Below, one piece after another: positions 1 through 5,560 of a DNA stretch of 5,569 nt. The DNA is from DATCVR01 sp036566745 (lineage in GTDB: Bacteria; Actinomycetota; Actinomycetes; Jiangellales; Jiangellaceae). Each line of letters starts with the position of its first letter. Within the stretch, counting starts at the first letter, position 1. The position numbers and the translations under genes are program-made. A model generated the notes under the pieces. The model saw nothing but the letters and a program-made list of their open reading frames with translations. It was not told the origin of the DNA and did no database searches. The stretch covers positions 1-5,569 of the forward strand of contig DATCVR010000352.1 of NCBI GenBank assembly GCA_036566745.1, in the 5' to 3' direction.

Positions 1-29
1 CCCCCACCGACCTGCAGCCGGCGAAGTAG
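1..29 (+). CDS. leuC: 3' end of probable leuC (3-isopropylmalate dehydratase large subunit), partial
   Basis: An open frame enters from the left edge and reads PTDLQPAK before a TAG stop at 27-29. It lies 20 bp upstream of leuD in the same direction, which is the usual place for leuC, the large Fe-S subunit of isopropylmalate isomerase. Only eight codons are visible, too few to identify the protein by itself, so the call rests on the near-universal leuC-leuD pairing and on a 'PxDL' C-terminus like that of actinobacterial LeuC as I remember it. Confidence 0.6.
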
Positions 30-34
30 ACGGC

Positions 35-40
35 GGAGGA
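35..40 (+). promoter_or_regulatory. Shine-Dalgarno sequence of leuD
   Basis: GGAGGA lies 9 bp before the ATG at 50. It sits just after the upstream stop codon and supports that ATG as the leuD start. Confidence 0.75.
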
Positions 41-49
41 GAAGACACC

Positions 50-640
50 ATGGAGAAGTTCGTCCGCCACACCGGCGTCGGGGTCCCGCTGCACCGCAGC
101 AACGTCGACACCGACCAGATCATCCCCGCCGTCTACCTCAAACGGGTCACCCGCACCGGCTTCGAGGACGCGCTGTTCGCCGCCTGGCGCGGCGACGAGG
201 AGTTCGTCCTCAACCAGCCCGCCTTCCGCGCCGGCACCGTGCTCGTGGCCGGTCCCGACTTCGGCACCGGCTCCTCCCGCGAGCACGCCGTGTGGGCGCT
301 GAAGGACTACGGCTTCAAGGCCGTACTGTCGGCGCGGTTCGCCGACATCTTCCGCGGCAACTCCGGCAAGCAGGGGCTCCTCACCGGCGAGCTGGCGCAG
401 GCCGACATCGAGCTGATCTGGAAGATCCTCGACAACGCCCCCGGCGCCGAGGTCACGGTCGACCTCGAGCAGCGTGAGGTTCGCTGCGGCGACGTCGTCG
501 CGCCGATGCAGGTCGACGACTACACGCGGTGGCGCCTCATGGAGGGTCTCGACGACATCGGCCTGACCCTGCGCCACACCGACGCCATCGACGCGTACGA
601 GGCGATGCGGCCGGCCCACAAGCCGCGCACCCTGGTCTGA
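50..640 (+). CDS. leuD: 3-isopropylmalate dehydratase small subunit LeuD
   Basis: LeuD is the small subunit of the cytoplasmic isopropylmalate isomerase. With the Fe-S subunit LeuC it converts 2-isopropylmalate to 3-isopropylmalate, the second dedicated step of leucine synthesis. The 196-residue length is normal for the family. Diagnostic stretches are VDTDQIIP (residues 19-26), GPDFGTGSSREHA (68-80), the swivelling-domain loop typical of aconitase small subunits, and FADIFRGN followed by SGKQGLL (97-111). The ATG is preceded by a good Shine-Dalgarno sequence and gives the expected N-terminus, in which HTGVGVPLHRSN leads straight into the first motif. It is probably co-transcribed with leuC, whose end lies 20 bp upstream. 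Transcription may stop at the large hairpin about 30 bp after the gene. No truncation or unusual residue is seen. Confidence 0.97.
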   Translation: MEKFVRHTGVGVPLHRSNVDTDQIIPAVYLKRVTRTGFEDALFAAWRGDEEFVLNQPAFRAGTVLVAGPDFGTGSSREHAVWALKDYGFKAVLSARFADIFRGNSGKQGLLTGELAQADIELIWKILDNAPGAEVTVDLEQREVRCGDVVAPMQVDDYTRWRLMEGLDDIGLTLRHTDAIDAYEAMRPAHKPRTLV

Positions 641-668
641 CCCCGCGCCGCCTCGCCCCTCCCCGGCA

Positions 669-723
669 CGGCCCTGGCGGAATGATCACGTCCACGTGAT
701 CATTGCTCGCTCCGCCAGGGCTG
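669..723. terminator. Large interrupted hairpin after leuD (probable terminator or cis element)
   Basis: The outer arms 669-681 and 711-723 pair over 13 positions, including one G-T. The core is CCCTGGCGGA against TCCGCCAGGG. Inside, 682-690 pairs with 695-703 (ATGATCACG with CGTGATCAT) around a four-base loop. Seven bases, 704-710, bulge out on the 3' side. No T-run follows, so a classical Rho-independent terminator is not shown, but actinobacterial terminators often lack the T-run. Its place 28 bp after the leuD stop suggests the end of the leuCD transcript. As DNA, the inner near-palindrome at 681-704 could instead be an operator. Confidence 0.55.
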
Positions 724-726
724 CAG

Positions 727-767
727 GCCTCGTGGTGCAGGTGAACGCCTCGTGGTGGCAGGGGAAC
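727..767. repeat. Short tandem direct repeat in the leuD-hup spacer
   Basis: Two adjacent units of 20 and 21 bp (727-746 and 747-767) share GCCTCGTGGTG followed by CAGG and GAAC, differing by one inserted G and one substitution. A third unit begins (GCCT at 768-771) and then diverges. The repeat starts four bases after the large hairpin. Its function is unknown. It could be duplicated protein-binding sites upstream of hup, or simply a slippage product. Confidence 0.6.
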
Positions 768-777
768 GCCTGACGAC

Positions 778-802
778 GCGCCGACGACGATTGTCGTGGT
801 GC
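778..802. repeat. Inverted repeat upstream of hup
   Basis: Positions 778-782 pair with 798-802 (one G-T), and ACGAC at 784-788 pairs with GTCGT at 793-797, around loop GATT with one bulged G at 783. The stem has ten pairs and lies about 70 bp before the hup start. A second, smaller dyad follows: GTGCC at 815-819 with GGCAC at 826-830. Either could be a binding site or a structure in the hup leader. No clear -35/-10 pair was found nearby. Confidence 0.45.
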
Positions 803-862
803 GAGGGCGTCCTGGTGCCGTAACGGGCACAATGGGCCACCTGACCGATCACCCAGTCACAT

Positions 863-868
863 GAGGAG
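863..868 (+). promoter_or_regulatory. Shine-Dalgarno sequence of hup
   Basis: GAGGAG lies 5 bp before the GTG at 874 and decides the start of hup. The nearer-looking ATG at 861 is out of frame. Confidence 0.7.
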
Positions 869-873
869 CGACG

Positions 874-1677
874 GTGGCGAAGACGAAGAAACTGGTCGAC
901 CGGATCGCGGAACGGTTCGACGGGAACCGCGAGGTGGCTCAGCACGCGCTCGACTCCGTCGTCGACGCCATCTCCAGGTCGCTCGCCGCCGGTGAGAAGG
1001 TCGTGGTCAAACGGCTTGGCGTGTTCGATCGCGAAACGGCCAAGGACCCGAAGTCGAAGAAGAAGCGGGCCGTACCGACCTTCAACCCGTCCGAGGAGTT
1101 GAAGGACGTCGTCGCCGGCGCGAAGAAGGTCAAGGAGCGGGTCCTCGGGTCGCTCGCCGTCGTCCCGGCTCAGGCCGCGGCGGTCGCCGAACAGGCGACT
1201 CGGGCGGCGTCCAGTGCGGCGCGGGCCGCTGCGGACGCCGTGCGCGGGCTCGGCGACGACGACGCCAACGCGGACAAGCCGTCGGAGGTCGCGCCTCCGG
1301 CCCGCAAGGCCCCGGTGAAGGTCCCGGCCCGGAAGACCGCCGCGAAGAAGGCTCCGGCGGCGAAGAAGGCGCCCGCCAAGCGCACGGCGGCGAAGACCAC
1401 GGCAGCCACGACCACGGCGGCGAAGAAGGCTCCGGCCAAGCGCACGGCCGCGAAGACCACGGCAGCCACGACCACGGCGGCGAAGAAGGCTCCGGCCAAG
1501 CGCACGGCCGCGAAGACGACCGCAGCCAAGACGACGGCCGCGAAGACGACCGCAGCCAAGAAGGCTCCGGCCAAGACGACAGCCGCGAAGGTCGCGGCCC
1601 CGGCGACGACCGCCGCGGCCAAGACCGCCGCACCCTCGACGGCCGCGGCCCCGCCGTCCGGCGCCTCGGGCGACTGA
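874..1677 (+). CDS. hup: HU-family histone-like DNA-binding protein with Lys/Ala/Pro/Thr-rich C-terminal tail
   Basis: This is a nucleoid-associated protein of the actinobacterial HupB/HupS type. Residues 1 to about 90 form the HU fold: the N-terminal helices (KKLVDRIAERF; AQHALDSVVDAISRSLAAGEKV) and the GVF turn at 49-51 leading into the beta-arm. The VPTF segment (67-70) and the final helix with ELKDVV follow. The arm is odd: the usual GRNPxTGE region is reduced to KDPKSKKKR (57-65), with about ten residues fewer between the two conserved Phe than in standard HU. Residues 95-125 are Ala-rich and probably helical, 127-139 are acidic, and about 141-240 form a basic tail of AAKKAPAKRTAAKTT-type repeats. 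The last 27 residues have a single Lys and end in GASGD. Family knowledge suggests the core bends DNA as a dimer and the tail binds DNA nonspecifically. The GTG start is set by a Shine-Dalgarno sequence. At 267 residues it is longer than mycobacterial HupB as I recall it. It converges with cofC. Confidence 0.92.
   Translation: MAKTKKLVDRIAERFDGNREVAQHALDSVVDAISRSLAAGEKVVVKRLGVFDRETAKDPKSKKKRAVPTFNPSEELKDVVAGAKKVKERVLGSLAVVPAQAAAVAEQATRAASSAARAAADAVRGLGDDDANADKPSEVAPPARKAPVKVPARKTAAKKAPAAKKAPAKRTAAKTTAATTTAAKKAPAKRTAAKTTAATTTAAKKAPAKRTAAKTTAAKTTAAKTTAAKKAPAKTTAAKVAAPATTAAAKTAAPSTAAAPPSGASGD
1361..1540 (+). repeat. 60-bp tandem repeat inside hup (three copies)
   Basis: Three copies at 1361-1420, 1421-1480 and 1481-1540. 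Copies one and two differ at 3 of 60 positions, copies two and three at 5. Each encodes a 20-residue unit of the HU tail built on AKKAPAKRTAAKTTAAT. A smaller 30-bp periodicity follows, with 1511-1530 repeated exactly at 1541-1560. The unit is a multiple of three, so copy-number changes would lengthen or shorten the tail without breaking the frame. Confidence 0.9.
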
Positions 1678-1690
1678 ACGCGCCGCTGCC

Positions 1691-2335
1691 TCAGAAGGCG
1701 ACGTCGAGCTGGACCACCACGGCTTCGGTGCGGGGTCCGAGGCCCAGCCGCATCGCGTCCCAGAGGTCCACGGCGGTGTCGATGTCGCGCCGTACCGACG
1801 GGATGCCGGTGAGCTCCAGCTCGACCGCGCCCTTCGTCCGGTGAGCTGCCCGCGAGCGCCCGCCGAAGTGCGGCTCGAAGGCGACCCCGGGCATGGCGGC
1901 GTACATGGTCGTGCCGATCCCCGCGGCGTCGGCGACGAACGACACGGGGTGTTCGGCGGCGGCGGAGAGGACCTGCTCGAGCTCGACGGGGCGTAGCGCC
2001 GGGAGATCCGCCGCCAGCGATGCCACCGCGGCGTCCGGGTGCGAATCCCGGATCCAGGCTGCGCCGTGACGCAGTGCTGCGTTGAGACCGGCGTCGGGTG
2101 CGTCGTCGACGACCTCGGCACCGAGCGTGACGGCCTGCTTGGCTGCTTCGTCGTCGTCGGTGACCACCACGACCGACTCGACCAGTGAGCAGGCGAGCGC
2201 CGCGGCCACGGTGTCGGCGGCGAAGGCGCGCGCCATCACCGGGCGCAACTCGCCCACGGTCTCGGCGAGACGGGTCTTGGCGAACTCGGGCCGCTTCACA
2301 GGGACCACGATCGACCAGCGTTGCGGCGTCGACAT
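1691..2335 (-). CDS. cofC: CofC/FbiD, guanylyltransferase of coenzyme F420 biosynthesis
   Basis: CofC/FbiD activates a three-carbon acid with GTP: phosphoenolpyruvate in mycobacteria, 2-phospho-L-lactate in the classical description. The product is passed to the Fo-transferring enzyme FbiA/CofD to build the F420 tail. Numbering from the chosen start (214 residues), the nucleotide-binding signature VPVKRPEFAKTRL is at 11-23, followed by VVVVTDD (55-61), ADLPAL (109-114), SFVAD (132-136), the GIGTT loop (139-143), HFG (156-158), AVELELTGIPSVRRDIDT (170-187) and a C-terminal GLGPRT. These match the order I recall for M. tuberculosis FbiD. I chose the ATG at 2335 because it lies just before the first strand. 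An ATG at 2344 is equally possible, and an upstream GTG at 2443 would add unconserved residues overlapping the plsC ribosome site. No strong Shine-Dalgarno sequence decides between them. The gene runs divergently from plsC. The other F420 genes are not here, and which acid is used cannot be told from sequence. Confidence 0.9.
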   Translation of the reverse strand: MSTPQRWSIVVPVKRPEFAKTRLAETVGELRPVMARAFAADTVAAALACSLVESVVVVTDDDEAAKQAVTLGAEVVDDAPDAGLNAALRHGAAWIRDSHPDAAVASLAADLPALRPVELEQVLSAAAEHPVSFVADAAGIGTTMYAAMPGVAFEPHFGGRSRAAHRTKGAVELELTGIPSVRRDIDTAVDLWDAMRLGLGPRTEAVVVQLDVAF

Positions 2336-2459
2336 CGGACCCATGCTCTCATCACGGACTCGACTGAGGCACCATGCGGGGGTCAGACTGGCTCGGCTCG
2401 AATCGTCGAGCGAACGTCCCAACACGCCCGGATCGGCGGGCACGTGAAGGAGGAAACCA
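2336..2459. promoter_or_regulatory. Divergent intergenic region between cofC and plsC, with a dyad
   Basis: This 124-bp gap must hold the promoters for leftward cofC and for the rightward plsC-gpsA(-ddl) unit. I could not pick out a convincing -35/-10 pair on either strand. The one clear structure is a perfect 6-bp inverted repeat, GCTCGA at 2396-2401 and TCGAGC at 2406-2411, around ATCG. It is mid-gap and could serve as an operator for one or both directions. Confidence 0.45.
2447..2453 (+). promoter_or_regulatory. Shine-Dalgarno sequence of plsC
   Basis: AAGGAGG lies 6 bp before GTG at 2460. It is a near-perfect match to the 16S rRNA 3' end and fixes the plsC start at a GTG. Confidence 0.85.
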
Positions 2460-3329
2460 GTGGCGAGTCCGAGACAACGGCTGGGCTTCGCCTACCGGTT
2501 CGTGGCCGCGATCGTCCGGCCGTTGCTCTACCTGTTCACCCGTCGCAACTGGACCGGCGCCGAGCGGTTGCCGCCCGTGGGCACCGGCGTGCTGGTCGTC
2601 GCGAACCACATCTCGCACGTCGACCCCCTGACCTTCGCCCACTTCCTGTGGGAGAACGGGAGGGCACCGCGGTACCTGGCCAAGGAAGGGGTGTTCCGCA
2701 TCCCGGTCGCGGGGCGGATCATCAAAGCCTGCGGGCAGATCCCGGTCTATCGAGAGTCGCGCGACGCCGCCCTGGCGTTCCGCGACGCGGTGGCCGCGAT
2801 CGGCAAGGGCGAGTGCGTGGCGATCTATCCCGAAGGCACCATCACCCGCGACCCCGACCTGTGGCCCATGGAGGGCAAGACCGGCGCGGCCCGCATCGCG
2901 CTCGACACCGGCTGCGACGTGATCCCCATCGCCCAGTGGGGAGCCCACGAGATCCTGGCGCCGTACTCCAAGCGGCCCCGCCTGATCCCTCCCAAGACCA
3001 TGCACGTGCGCGCGGGGGCGCCGGTCGACCTCTCCGACCTGCGCGGTCAGCCGGTCACGCCGGCGCTGCTCCGGACAGCGAGCGACCGCATCCTCGACGC
3101 GATCACCAACGAGCTGGCGGTCCTCCGGAACGAGGAACCTCCGGCCGTGCGCTTCGATCCGCGCCAGTCCAGGCTGCCCAAGACCGGCGATCCGTCGAAG
3201 CCGTCGACCGACGCCGACGAGCCTGCCGACGGAGCCGCGGGTGGCGGACCGGCCGCGGGCGGCGCTGCGGCTGCGGGCGGCGGCGCCGCGGGCGAGACCC
3301 CGGCTGACACCGACGGACCCACTGCCTGA
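2460..3329 (+). CDS. plsC: PlsC-family 1-acyl-sn-glycerol-3-phosphate acyltransferase
   Basis: A membrane-associated glycerolipid acyltransferase, most likely forming phosphatidic acid from lysophosphatidic acid and an acyl donor. The family blocks appear in order: catalytic HX4D in NHISHVD (His50, Asp55); the GVFRIPVAGRIIKACGQIPVYRES block (77-100), whose Arg98 matches the family's phosphate-binding Arg; YPEGTITRD (123-131), the EGT glycerophosphate-binding motif; and VIPIAQWG (154-161). Residues 8-26 are mildly hydrophobic and may sit against the membrane. The catalytic part ends near residue 220. About 60 further residues form a Pro/Asp/Gly/Ala-rich, probably disordered tail. The GTG start has an excellent Shine-Dalgarno sequence. 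The stop overlaps the gpsA start (TGATG), so the two are translationally coupled. Because GpsA makes glycerol-3-phosphate, this neighbour supports a phospholipid role. PlsC relatives can acylate other acceptors, so exact specificity is inferred. Confidence 0.9.
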   Translation: MASPRQRLGFAYRFVAAIVRPLLYLFTRRNWTGAERLPPVGTGVLVVANHISHVDPLTFAHFLWENGRAPRYLAKEGVFRIPVAGRIIKACGQIPVYRESRDAALAFRDAVAAIGKGECVAIYPEGTITRDPDLWPMEGKTGAARIALDTGCDVIPIAQWGAHEILAPYSKRPRLIPPKTMHVRAGAPVDLSDLRGQPVTPALLRTASDRILDAITNELAVLRNEEPPAVRFDPRQSRLPKTGDPSKPSTDADEPADGAAGGGPAAGGAAAAGGGAAGETPADTDGPTA

Positions 3330-4333
3330 TGCGCGCGGCCGTATTCGGCGCGGGCTCCTGGGGTACCGCGTTCGCGCTCGTGCTGGCCGACGCCGGTGCC
3401 GAGGTCACGATGTGGGGTCGACGCCCCGAGCTGTGCGACGCGATCACCACCCAGCATCGCAACCTCGACTACCTTCCGGACATCGAGCTTCCGGCCGGCA
3501 TCCGCGCCACCCACGACCCCGAGGTCGCCACCGACGGCGCCGAGCTGGTCGTCCTCGCGGTCCCGTCCCAGTCGTTGCGCGAGAATCTCGCCGCCTGGGT
3601 CCCGGTGCTGCCTCCACAGGCGGTCCTGGTGAGCCTGATGAAGGGCGTCGAACTCGGCACCGCCAAGCGGATGAGTGAGGTGATCGCCGACGTCACAGGC
3701 GCAGGCCCGGACCGGATCGGCGTGGTGTCCGGACCGAACCTCGCCCGCGAGATCGCCCAGCGACAGCCGTCGGCCAGCGTGGTGGCGGCCGCCGACGACA
3801 GGCTCGCGACCCGTCTGCAGGCGGCCTGCCACTCGCCGTACTTCCGGCCCTACACCAACACCGACGTCGTGGGGACCGAGCTCGGCGGGTCGGTGAAGAA
3901 CGTCATCGCCCTGGCGGTCGGGATCGCCGTCGGGCTCGGCTTCGTCGACAACGCCCGGGCCAGCGTCATCACCCGCGGCCTGGCCGAGACCGCCCGGCTC
4001 GGTGCCGTGCTGGGCGCCGATGCGTACACGTTCCAGGGGCTGGCCGGCCTGGGCGACCTGGTCGCCACCTGCTCCTCGCCGCTCTCGCGCAATCGGACAT
4101 TCGGCGAGAAGCTGGGCATGGGTCAGTCGGTCGAGGCGATTGCTGCCGCATCGCGTCAGGTCGCCGAAGGGGTGCGTTCCTGCGAGTCGATCCTCGACCT
4201 GGCCGGGCGCAACGGCGTGGACATGCCCATCGTCGACCATGTGGCGCAGGTCGTCCGCGGCGACATGTCGCCCGGCGACATGCTGCGCTCGCTGTTGTCT
4301 CGCTCGGCGAAGCCCGAGCGGCACGGACATTGA
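3329..4333 (+). CDS. gpsA: NAD(P)H-dependent glycerol-3-phosphate dehydrogenase GpsA
   Basis: GpsA reduces dihydroxyacetone phosphate to sn-glycerol-3-phosphate in the cytoplasm, supplying the backbone of membrane phospholipids. The 334-residue length is normal. The N-terminal Rossmann fold has GAGSWG at 7-12 (GxGxxG) followed by a strand ending in MWGRR. SLMKGVE (102-108) and SGPNLAREIA (134-143) are typical family signatures. The C-terminal helical domain carries GGSVKNVIALAVGIA (186-200), where Lys190 is the presumed catalytic lysine, then NARASVITRGLAE (208-220) and the GLAGLGDLVATCSSPLSRNRTFG run (237-259). The ATG shares its A with the plsC TGA stop, and no strong Shine-Dalgarno sequence precedes it. 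Its translation therefore probably depends on ribosomes finishing plsC. Nothing looks damaged. Confidence 0.97.
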   Translation: MRAAVFGAGSWGTAFALVLADAGAEVTMWGRRPELCDAITTQHRNLDYLPDIELPAGIRATHDPEVATDGAELVVLAVPSQSLRENLAAWVPVLPPQAVLVSLMKGVELGTAKRMSEVIADVTGAGPDRIGVVSGPNLAREIAQRQPSASVVAAADDRLATRLQAACHSPYFRPYTNTDVVGTELGGSVKNVIALAVGIAVGLGFVDNARASVITRGLAETARLGAVLGADAYTFQGLAGLGDLVATCSSPLSRNRTFGEKLGMGQSVEAIAAASRQVAEGVRSCESILDLAGRNGVDMPIVDHVAQVVRGDMSPGDMLRSLLSRSAKPERHGH

Positions 4334-4340
4334 GGACGGG

Positions 4341-4346
4341 TAGGGT
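4341..4346 (+). promoter_or_regulatory. Candidate -10 element for ddl (possible leaderless transcript)
   Basis: TAGGGT fits the actinobacterial TANNNT -10 pattern and ends 8 bp before the ddl ATG at 4355. A transcript from it would begin at or within a base or two of the start codon. No good -35 is seen, which is common for such promoters. The same bases might instead act as a weak ribosome site (GTAGGG). Confidence 0.3.
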
Positions 4347-4354
4347 CGGCGCCG

Positions 4355-5470
4355 ATGAACACCACGCCTGAACACCGCCGCATCCGGGTCGCCGTCGTCT
4401 TCGGCGGACGCAGCTCCGAGCACGCCATCTCGTGCGTCACCGCCGGAGGCGTCCTCGCCGCGCTCGACCCGGCTCGGTACGAGATCGTGCCAATCGGCAT
4501 CACGACGGCCGGGCGCTGGGTGCTGGCGCCGGCCGAGCCCGAGCGGCTGGCCATCACCGACGGCACGTTGCCCGAGGTCGCCGACGAGGGCGGCACCGTG
4601 GTGCTCCCGTCCGGCAGCGGACTCGTCGTGCAGTCGCCGGACGAGGTCCCGCGCGAGCTGGGCTCGGTCGACGTCGTCTTCCCGCTGCTGCACGGCCCCT
4701 ACGGCGAGGACGGCACGCTCCAGGGACTGCTCGAGCTGGCCGACGTCCGGTATGTCGGCTCCGGCGTCCTGGCCTCGGCGGTCGGCATGGACAAGCACGT
4801 GATGAAGCTGCTGCTCGCCGCCGCGGGCATCCCGGTCGCCCGCCACGTGCTGGTGCGCCCCGGATCGTGGGAGCGCCAGCGTGACCAGGTCGTGGCCGAG
4901 GTGGCCGAGCTGGGCTGGCCGGTGTTCGTCAAGCCGGCGCGAGCCGGGTCGAGCATGGGGGTGGAAAAGGTGACTGGGCCCGAGGGTCTCGAGGCCGCGA
5001 TCCTGGCCGCCCGCGAACACGACCCCAAGGTGCTCGTCGAGGAGGCCGTCGTCGGCCGCGAGATCGAGTGCGGGGTGCTCGAGGGCATCGATGGTGCGGC
5101 GCCCGACACCAGCGTCGTCGGCGAGGTCCGCTTCGGGGACTCCCACGACTTCTACGACTTCCAGGCCAAGTACCTGCCCGGAGACGACGTCGGGCTCGAC
5201 ATCCCGGCCGACCTGAAGCCCGACCTCGTCGAAGAGGTCCGCGACGTCGCGGCCCAGGCCTTCACCGCGCTGTCGTGCGAGAGCCTGGCGCGGGTCGACT
5301 TCTTCCTCCGGCCCGACGGCTCGCTGGTGGTCAACGAGGTCAACACCATGCCGGGCTTCACTCCCACGTCGATGTTCCCGATGCTGTGGGAGAAGTCCGG
5401 GCTGTCCTACAGCGCGCTGGTCGACCGTCTGATCGCGACGGCACTGGCACGTCCACTCGGGCTGCGCTGA
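4355..5470 (+). CDS. ddl: D-alanine--D-alanine ligase
   Basis: This ATP-grasp enzyme joins two D-alanines into the dipeptide that MurF adds to the peptidoglycan precursor. It acts in the cytoplasm and its family is the target of cycloserine. Conserved parts of the 371-residue protein are VVFGGRSSEHAIS (14-26, with Glu22 of the first D-Ala site), LLHGPYGEDGTLQGLLEL (111-128), YVGSGVLASAVGMDK (133-147), WPVFVKPARAGSSMGV (188-203, ATP-grasp lysine and glycine loop), the omega-loop DFYDFQAKYL (265-274), RVDFF (313-317) and NEVNTMPGFT (327-336) with Mg-binding Glu328 and Asn330. A Tyr at 273 in the AKYL motif matches D-Ala-D-Ala rather than D-Ala-D-lactate ligases, which have Phe or a different loop. 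It starts 21 bp after gpsA in the same direction, so operon transcription is likely, perhaps with its own promoter as well. No strong Shine-Dalgarno sequence is present. Confidence 0.97.
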   Translation: MNTTPEHRRIRVAVVFGGRSSEHAISCVTAGGVLAALDPARYEIVPIGITTAGRWVLAPAEPERLAITDGTLPEVADEGGTVVLPSGSGLVVQSPDEVPRELGSVDVVFPLLHGPYGEDGTLQGLLELADVRYVGSGVLASAVGMDKHVMKLLLAAAGIPVARHVLVRPGSWERQRDQVVAEVAELGWPVFVKPARAGSSMGVEKVTGPEGLEAAILAAREHDPKVLVEEAVVGREIECGVLEGIDGAAPDTSVVGEVRFGDSHDFYDFQAKYLPGDDVGLDIPADLKPDLVEEVRDVAAQAFTALSCESLARVDFFLRPDGSLVVNEVNTMPGFTPTSMFPMLWEKSGLSYSALVDRLIATALARPLGLR

Positions 5471-5484
5471 GTTTCCCGTCGGTG

Positions 5485-5515
5485 GGCCGGCGGTGCGGAC
5501 TGCGGTGCGCCGGCC
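5485..5515. terminator. GC-rich hairpin after ddl, possible terminator
   Basis: GGCCGGCG at 5485-5492 is the exact reverse complement of CGCCGGCC at 5508-5515, with a 15-base loop. It starts 15 bp after the ddl stop, a sensible place for the end of the operon. There is no T-run, and the surrounding DNA is full of GCCGGC palindromes offering competing pairings, so the assignment is weak. Confidence 0.3.
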
Positions 5516-5560
5516 GCGGTGCCGGCCGATGCGGCCGGCTCGGCCGCGGTGCCGGCCAAT
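5511..5560. repeat. GC-rich direct repeat with 30-bp period at right edge
   Basis: The 20 bp at 5511-5530 recur at 5541-5560 with one mismatch (G/A at the 18th base). The spacer between them is another GGCCGG-rich stretch. No gene could be supported in 5471-5569: there is no recognisable start with a ribosome site on the + strand, and no stop codon for a leftward gene anywhere in the segment. The repeat may be intergenic or part of a gene that continues past the window. Confidence 0.6.

Noticed and set aside
791..833. TTGTCG (791-796) and CACAAT (828-833) as a hup promoter
   Set aside because: The spacing of 31 bp is far too long for a sigma-70-type promoter, and no better -35 lies 16-18 bp upstream of CACAAT.
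1361..1560. The repeats in hup as a CRISPR or satellite array
   Set aside because: There are no unique spacers, the repeats are contiguous and in frame, and they encode a plausible basic tail.
700..2121. A 473-residue minus-strand open frame antisense to hup and overlapping cofC in another frame
   Set aside because: The translation is low-complexity Arg/Gly/Ser made by the antisense of the hup repeats. It has no domain and conflicts with the well-supported hup and cofC.
2336..2443. Upstream GTG at 2443 as the cofC start
   Set aside because: It would add 36 unconserved residues and extend to within a few bases of the plsC Shine-Dalgarno sequence without a good ribosome site of its own. The conserved domain begins just after the ATG at 2335.
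2321..3307. A 328-residue plus-strand open frame overlapping plsC in another frame
   Set aside because: It is Arg/Pro/Gly-rich shadow sequence, while the overlapping plsC frame has all family motifs and a perfect Shine-Dalgarno sequence.
3047..5146. A 699-residue open frame on the minus strand covering plsC, gpsA and ddl
   Set aside because: It lies antisense to three clear genes. Long antisense frames are expected in high-GC DNA where third positions are G/C. Its translation is Asp/Gly/Arg/His-rich with no recognisable domain.
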